Shown piece by piece: positions 60,835 to 64,000 of a stretch of 64,000 nucleotides of DNA. The DNA is taken from positions 1 through 64,000 of the forward strand of contig JALNYO010000012.1 of the NCBI GenBank assembly GCA_023229765.1, in the 5' to 3' direction. The notes below the pieces were generated by a model. It made no database searches, was not told where the DNA came from, and saw only the letters and a list, made by a program, of their open reading frames with translations. Made by a program: the position numbers and the translations under genes. The stretch's first letter is position 1. The number at the start of each line of letters is the position of its first letter. Origin of the DNA: Syntrophales bacterium (lineage in GTDB: Bacteria; Desulfobacterota; Syntrophia; Syntrophales; UBA5619).

Positions 60835-62994
60835 ATGCGGGCACTTTCCTTACAAGAATATTGTCAAACATGTCCGAGGCCCAAAATCGATGAAACACAA
60901 TATATAGAGGTTGGCTTAGTCAATTGGATACCCCATTTAATCCTATATGTTAACAAAGTTCTTGACCATAAATCATCCGGAAGTCGGGATTTAAAGTATC
61001 TTGCCTATCTGGATGATCGTTTTGTTGCCTGTCTTGGATGGGGCTCCGCTTCATGGAAGGTGGCCTGTCGGGACAGATTCATTGGCTGGGACACATCCGG
61101 GAGGAAGAAGAACCTCTCCAAGGTGGTCAACAACGTCCGCTTCCTGATTTTGCCGTGGGTTCAGGTGGAACATCTGGTTTCCAAGATTTTGGTGGCCAAC
61201 ATCAAAAGGATAGCCACTGATTGGCATTCTCTCTGCGACCGTTTCCGGGACAAATATTCCCTTGACGATGTCGATATGTACCTGAATGAAGGGTATAAAA
61301 TAGCCAGGGAGATTGTGAACCCGATAAATGCCGAGGGCGATAAAATTGGGGCAGCGTTCAAGGACGGAGTGGTCGTTTCCCCGCCCGGCTACCGCGAGGC
61401 TTACAAATATTTGCAGGAAAACGGCTGGGGATCGAGCAGTGAATGCGCTGATCTGGAAGGCAGCATGCCGCTTACGCTTTACAAGGCGATCTTCGAAATG
61501 AATTCAGCGGCATGTCCGGCGCTTATGTCTTATATCAAACTGACCAGCGGCGCCGCCAATCTGCTTATCAAGTTTGCCGGGGAAAAGGATAAAAAGCTGT
61601 TTCTGCCCAAATTGCTGAGCGGCGATTGGCAGGGCACGATGTGCATTACCGAGCCGAACGCCGGGTCGGATGTGGGCGATTCGATAACAAGGGCAATTCC
61701 AACCGACGATCCGATGATTTACAAAATTCAGGGAACGAAGATGTTCATCACCGGCGGCGATGCCGGGATATGCGAAAACACTATCCACATGGTTTTAGCG
61801 CGGCCGGAAGGAGGAGCCCCGGGGTCGGCGGGGCTGGGATTGTACATCGTGCCGAAATTCCGAATTAACGAAGATCGGTCGCTTTGCAAATTCAACGATG
61901 TCGTCACCGTCGGGATCGAGCACAAGATGGGATTGAGGGCCCAGGCAACGGCGCTGCTGAATTTCGGCGAGAATGACGACTGCTATGGGATAAGGGTTGG
62001 CGCCGCTCCCGATGAAAAGGGCCGTTCGAAGGGATTGGCGATGATGTTCAATATGATGAACGAATCGCGCATCGGCACGGGGCATAATTCCAACTGCCAG
62101 GCGGCTGCTGCATATTCATTTGCCTCCCGGTATGCTACGGAGAGAATTCAGGGGCGGCTTTTCGGCGATGCAGAGGGGGAGCGGGTTCCAATAATCCGGC
62201 ATGAGGATATCCGCCGGATGCTGCTCGATATGAAGGCAATTACCGAGGGAGTTCGGGCGATGATTTTCAAGGGTTTTTACTATCTTGATATTGCCGAACA
62301 TTCGGCGGACCGGCAGAAGGGCGGCAAATATGCGGATATGGCGGCAATTTTGACGCCGTTGATCAAGGGCTACGGCAGCGAGGCAACCCTCGGAGTCATT
62401 GCGGAGGCGATGCAGGTTATGGGAGGGGTTGGCTATACCAGCGAATATCCGATCGAACAGTACCTGCGTGATTCGAAAATCCTGACGATCTGGGAGGGAA
62501 CGACCTTTATCCACGGCAATGATCTTGTCGGACGAAAAATGAGGATGAACGGAGGCGCTTCTTTCTCCGACTGGATGTCCGATATCAATGATTTCGCAGA
62601 TTCCCATGCGGGAGATTCCCGCTTTGCCCAAGAGATGAAAATGCTTAAAAAGGGATGCGAATGCCTTGGGGGTATAAAGGGCAGCTACGATCTCTGGTAT
62701 GGGAACATGGGTGAAAAGAAACAATTTATTCCCCTGAACGCGGTGAAAGCGCTTATGGTATGCGCGCAGGTGCAGGCAGCCGAGTGTCTGCTTGAGCAGG
62801 CACTCATAGCTGCCGGCCGGCTCGACGAATTGCCGGAAGGTCATTTCGACCGTTCTTTTTATGAGGGGAAAATAGCCAGCGCCAGGTACTATGCCAGGCA
62901 GGTATTGCCGGCAGTTTTCACCCTTTACGACAGCATAAAAAGCGAGGGCCGGACGTGCCTGGATTGTCCGGAGGAGGCGCTGGTTGTCGGATAA
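60835..62994 (+). CDS. chimeric ORF: DruA/DUF4338-like fragment fused to large acyl-CoA dehydrogenase
   Basis: 719 codons. Residues about 40-132 (LKYLAYLDDRFVACLGWGSASWK, RDRFIGWDTSGRKKNLSKVVNN, RFLILPWVQVEHLVSKILV) match DUF4338, the DruA-type domain found in Druantia defence loci and in transposon-like genes. At position about 61234 the frame changes without a break to CDRFRDKYSLDDVDMYLNEGYK, a close copy of the acyl-CoA dehydrogenase at 55.6 kb from its residue 27 on, keeping CITEPNAGSDVGDS, the WEGTTFIHG Glu and the full C-terminal domain. The dehydrogenase has thus lost its first 26 residues and native start. It could be translated as a fusion, from an internal start, or not at all. I see no clear ribosome site at 60835. 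Confidence 0.8.
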   Translation: MRALSLQEYCQTCPRPKIDETQYIEVGLVNWIPHLILYVNKVLDHKSSGSRDLKYLAYLDDRFVACLGWGSASWKVACRDRFIGWDTSGRKKNLSKVVNNVRFLILPWVQVEHLVSKILVANIKRIATDWHSLCDRFRDKYSLDDVDMYLNEGYKIAREIVNPINAEGDKIGAAFKDGVVVSPPGYREAYKYLQENGWGSSSECADLEGSMPLTLYKAIFEMNSAACPALMSYIKLTSGAANLLIKFAGEKDKKLFLPKLLSGDWQGTMCITEPNAGSDVGDSITRAIPTDDPMIYKIQGTKMFITGGDAGICENTIHMVLARPEGGAPGSAGLGLYIVPKFRINEDRSLCKFNDVVTVGIEHKMGLRAQATALLNFGENDDCYGIRVGAAPDEKGRSKGLAMMFNMMNESRIGTGHNSNCQAAAAYSFASRYATERIQGRLFGDAEGERVPIIRHEDIRRMLLDMKAITEGVRAMIFKGFYYLDIAEHSADRQKGGKYADMAAILTPLIKGYGSEATLGVIAEAMQVMGGVGYTSEYPIEQYLRDSKILTIWEGTTFIHGNDLVGRKMRMNGGASFSDWMSDINDFADSHAGDSRFAQEMKMLKKGCECLGGIKGSYDLWYGNMGEKKQFIPLNAVKALMVCAQVQAAECLLEQALIAAGRLDELPEGHFDRSFYEGKIASARYYARQVLPAVFTLYDSIKSEGRTCLDCPEEALVVG

Positions 62995-63023
62995 GAGATG
63001 AACCCATTTTCAGGAGGTAAATT

Positions 63024-64000
63024 ATGAGTGTGGAATATGAAAACAGGGGAGATGTTGCACTTATAACCATGAATAATCCGCCGGTTAACGGACTCGGGCA
63101 TTCAACCAGAAGCGGGATTGTGGAAGGGCTTCGAAAGGCGCTCGCCGATGATGCTGTCCGGGCGATTGTCATCACGGGGGCGGGGAAGGCCTTTTCCGGC
63201 GGGGCGGACATACGGGAATTCAACAAACCGGAGAGCTATGCCGAACCAAACCTGTTGCAGGTTATCGAGGAGCTTGAGAAGGCCGACAAACCGGTTGTGG
63301 CGGCGGTTCACTCGGTGGCAATGGGCGGCGGTCTTGAACTTGCCTTGGGGTGTCACTACCGGGTAGCGGCGCCGGGCGCTCAGATCGCCTTCCCCGAGGT
63401 AAAGCTGGGTATCCTTCCCGGCGCGGGAGGAACACAGCGGATGCCGCGAGCGGTCGGCGTCGAAAAAGCGCTGGCGATGATTGTCTCCGGCGACACGATT
63501 CTTTCCGATCAGCTTGCCGATACGAAGTTATTCGACCGGATGATCGCCGGAGAGATTGTGGCCGGGGCTGTGGAATTTGCAAAAGCTATCGCTGCGGTTC
63601 GTCCTTTGCCGAAACTTTCGGAGCAAACAATAGATTTTCCCCAGTTTGATGAATTTTTCCAGAAGGCCCGTGATGAGGTCCGAAAAAAGTCCGGGCACTT
63701 TCCCGCGCCGCTGAAGTGCGTCGAGTGCGTGGCTGCGGCGGTAAGGTCGTCGTTTAACGAGGGCATGAATCTGGAGCGGGACACCTTTATTGAGCTTGTC
63801 GAGACGACGGAGAGCAAGGCCCTGCGCCACTATTTCTTCAGCGAGCGAATGGCGGCGAAGATTCCCGATGTGCCGGAAGGCACCCATAGACGAGTCGTAA
63901 AGAAAGCGGCAGTAATCGGCGCCGGGACGATGGGCGGAGGGATTGCCATGAATTTCGCCAATGCGGGGATTCCCGTTGCCGTGCTTGAGGCAAACAGGGA
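63024..64000 (+). CDS. FadJ-like enoyl-CoA hydratase / 3-hydroxyacyl-CoA dehydrogenase, runs off the window
   Basis: 325 codons visible, no stop before the end. N-terminal crotonase domain: ITMNNPPVNGLGHSTRSG, SGGADIREF oxyanion loop, MGGGLELALGCHYR, FPEVKLGILPGAGGTQRMPR. A linker follows, and at the right end the NAD domain begins: VIGAGTMGGGIAMNFANAG. The full protein is expected to be near 700 residues. AGGAGG lies 6 bases before the ATG; the preceding acyl-CoA dehydrogenase copy ends 29 bases upstream. Confidence 0.92.
   Translation, partial: MSVEYENRGDVALITMNNPPVNGLGHSTRSGIVEGLRKALADDAVRAIVITGAGKAFSGGADIREFNKPESYAEPNLLQVIEELEKADKPVVAAVHSVAMGGGLELALGCHYRVAAPGAQIAFPEVKLGILPGAGGTQRMPRAVGVEKALAMIVSGDTILSDQLADTKLFDRMIAGEIVAGAVEFAKAIAAVRPLPKLSEQTIDFPQFDEFFQKARDEVRKKSGHFPAPLKCVECVAAAVRSSFNEGMNLERDTFIELVETTESKALRHYFFSERMAAKIPDVPEGTHRRVVKKAAVIGAGTMGGGIAMNFANAGIPVAVLEANR

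Noticed and set aside
60835..61233. A Druantia phage-defence locus
   Set aside because: Only part of a DruA-like domain is present and no druB-E or other defence genes are nearby; it is a fragment.

Overview
The window looks like the chromosome of a strictly anaerobic, Gram-negative bacterium of the Desulfobacterota / former Deltaproteobacteria type, possibly near syntrophic Syntrophales. This is inferred from gene content: an outer-membrane TamA/TamB pair, an FdhE formate dehydrogenase accessory factor, oxygen-sensitive 2-hydroxyacyl-CoA and 4-hydroxybutyryl-CoA dehydratase homologues, many acyl-CoA enzymes, and a likely selenoprotein. No rRNA or tRNA gene is visible, so the species is not fixed.

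Region 1 (1-2.5 kb) is an integron: an IntI-type integrase on + and, to its left, a leftward hemerythrin cassette followed by attC-like palindromes. Region 2 (2.8-18.6 kb) is housekeeping: phosphoglucomutase, tamA-tamB, a 1413-residue PEP/pyruvate-binding protein with a large unrecognised N-terminal part, GAPDH, endonuclease III and fdhE. The gaps hold MITE-like inverted repeats and an 18-copy heptamer array. Region 3 (18.9-28.2 kb) is acyl-CoA metabolism: thiolase plus DUF35 protein on +, then a minus-strand set of SDR, acyl-CoA ligase, GlcF/GlcD-like oxidoreductase, a 2-hydroxyacyl-CoA dehydratase subunit and its activator ATPase.

Region 4 (28.3-32.0 kb) is a cluster of small minus-strand genes: MazEF, HicBA, DUF2442/DUF4160, BrnTA and a lipoprotein. 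Each gene or pair is followed within about 20 bases by an attC-like palindrome, so it reads as an integron cassette cluster without its own integrase (CALIN). At its left end lie a group II intron 3' remnant and a BFD-like [2Fe-2S] protein whose frame runs through a TGA exactly where relatives carry cysteine, a candidate selenocysteine.

Region 5 (32.5-52.5 kb) starts with a PAS-LuxR regulator and an acyl-CoA ligase, then decayed fragments, then a visibly more AT-rich block: a nitronate monooxygenase-like enzyme, a TRAP transporter with two tandem binding proteins, two CaiB-type CoA-transferases, an iron-sulfur flavoprotein, a ligase, MaoC hydratase, acyl-CoA dehydrogenase, a short citrate synthase / citryl-CoA lyase-like protein, a fused family I CoA-transferase and an SDR. 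Together they suggest uptake, CoA activation, dehydrogenation, hydration and retro-Claisen cleavage of a di- or tricarboxylate. Region 6 (52.7-64 kb) returns to higher GC. It encodes 4-hydroxybutyryl-CoA dehydratase, an odd SDR, two large paralogous acyl-CoA dehydrogenases, thiolase, enoyl-CoA hydratase, 3-hydroxybutyryl-CoA dehydrogenase and the start of a FadJ-like fusion: a route through crotonyl-CoA to acetyl-CoA. The second large dehydrogenase has lost its own N-terminus and is fused in frame to a DruA/DUF4338-like fragment.
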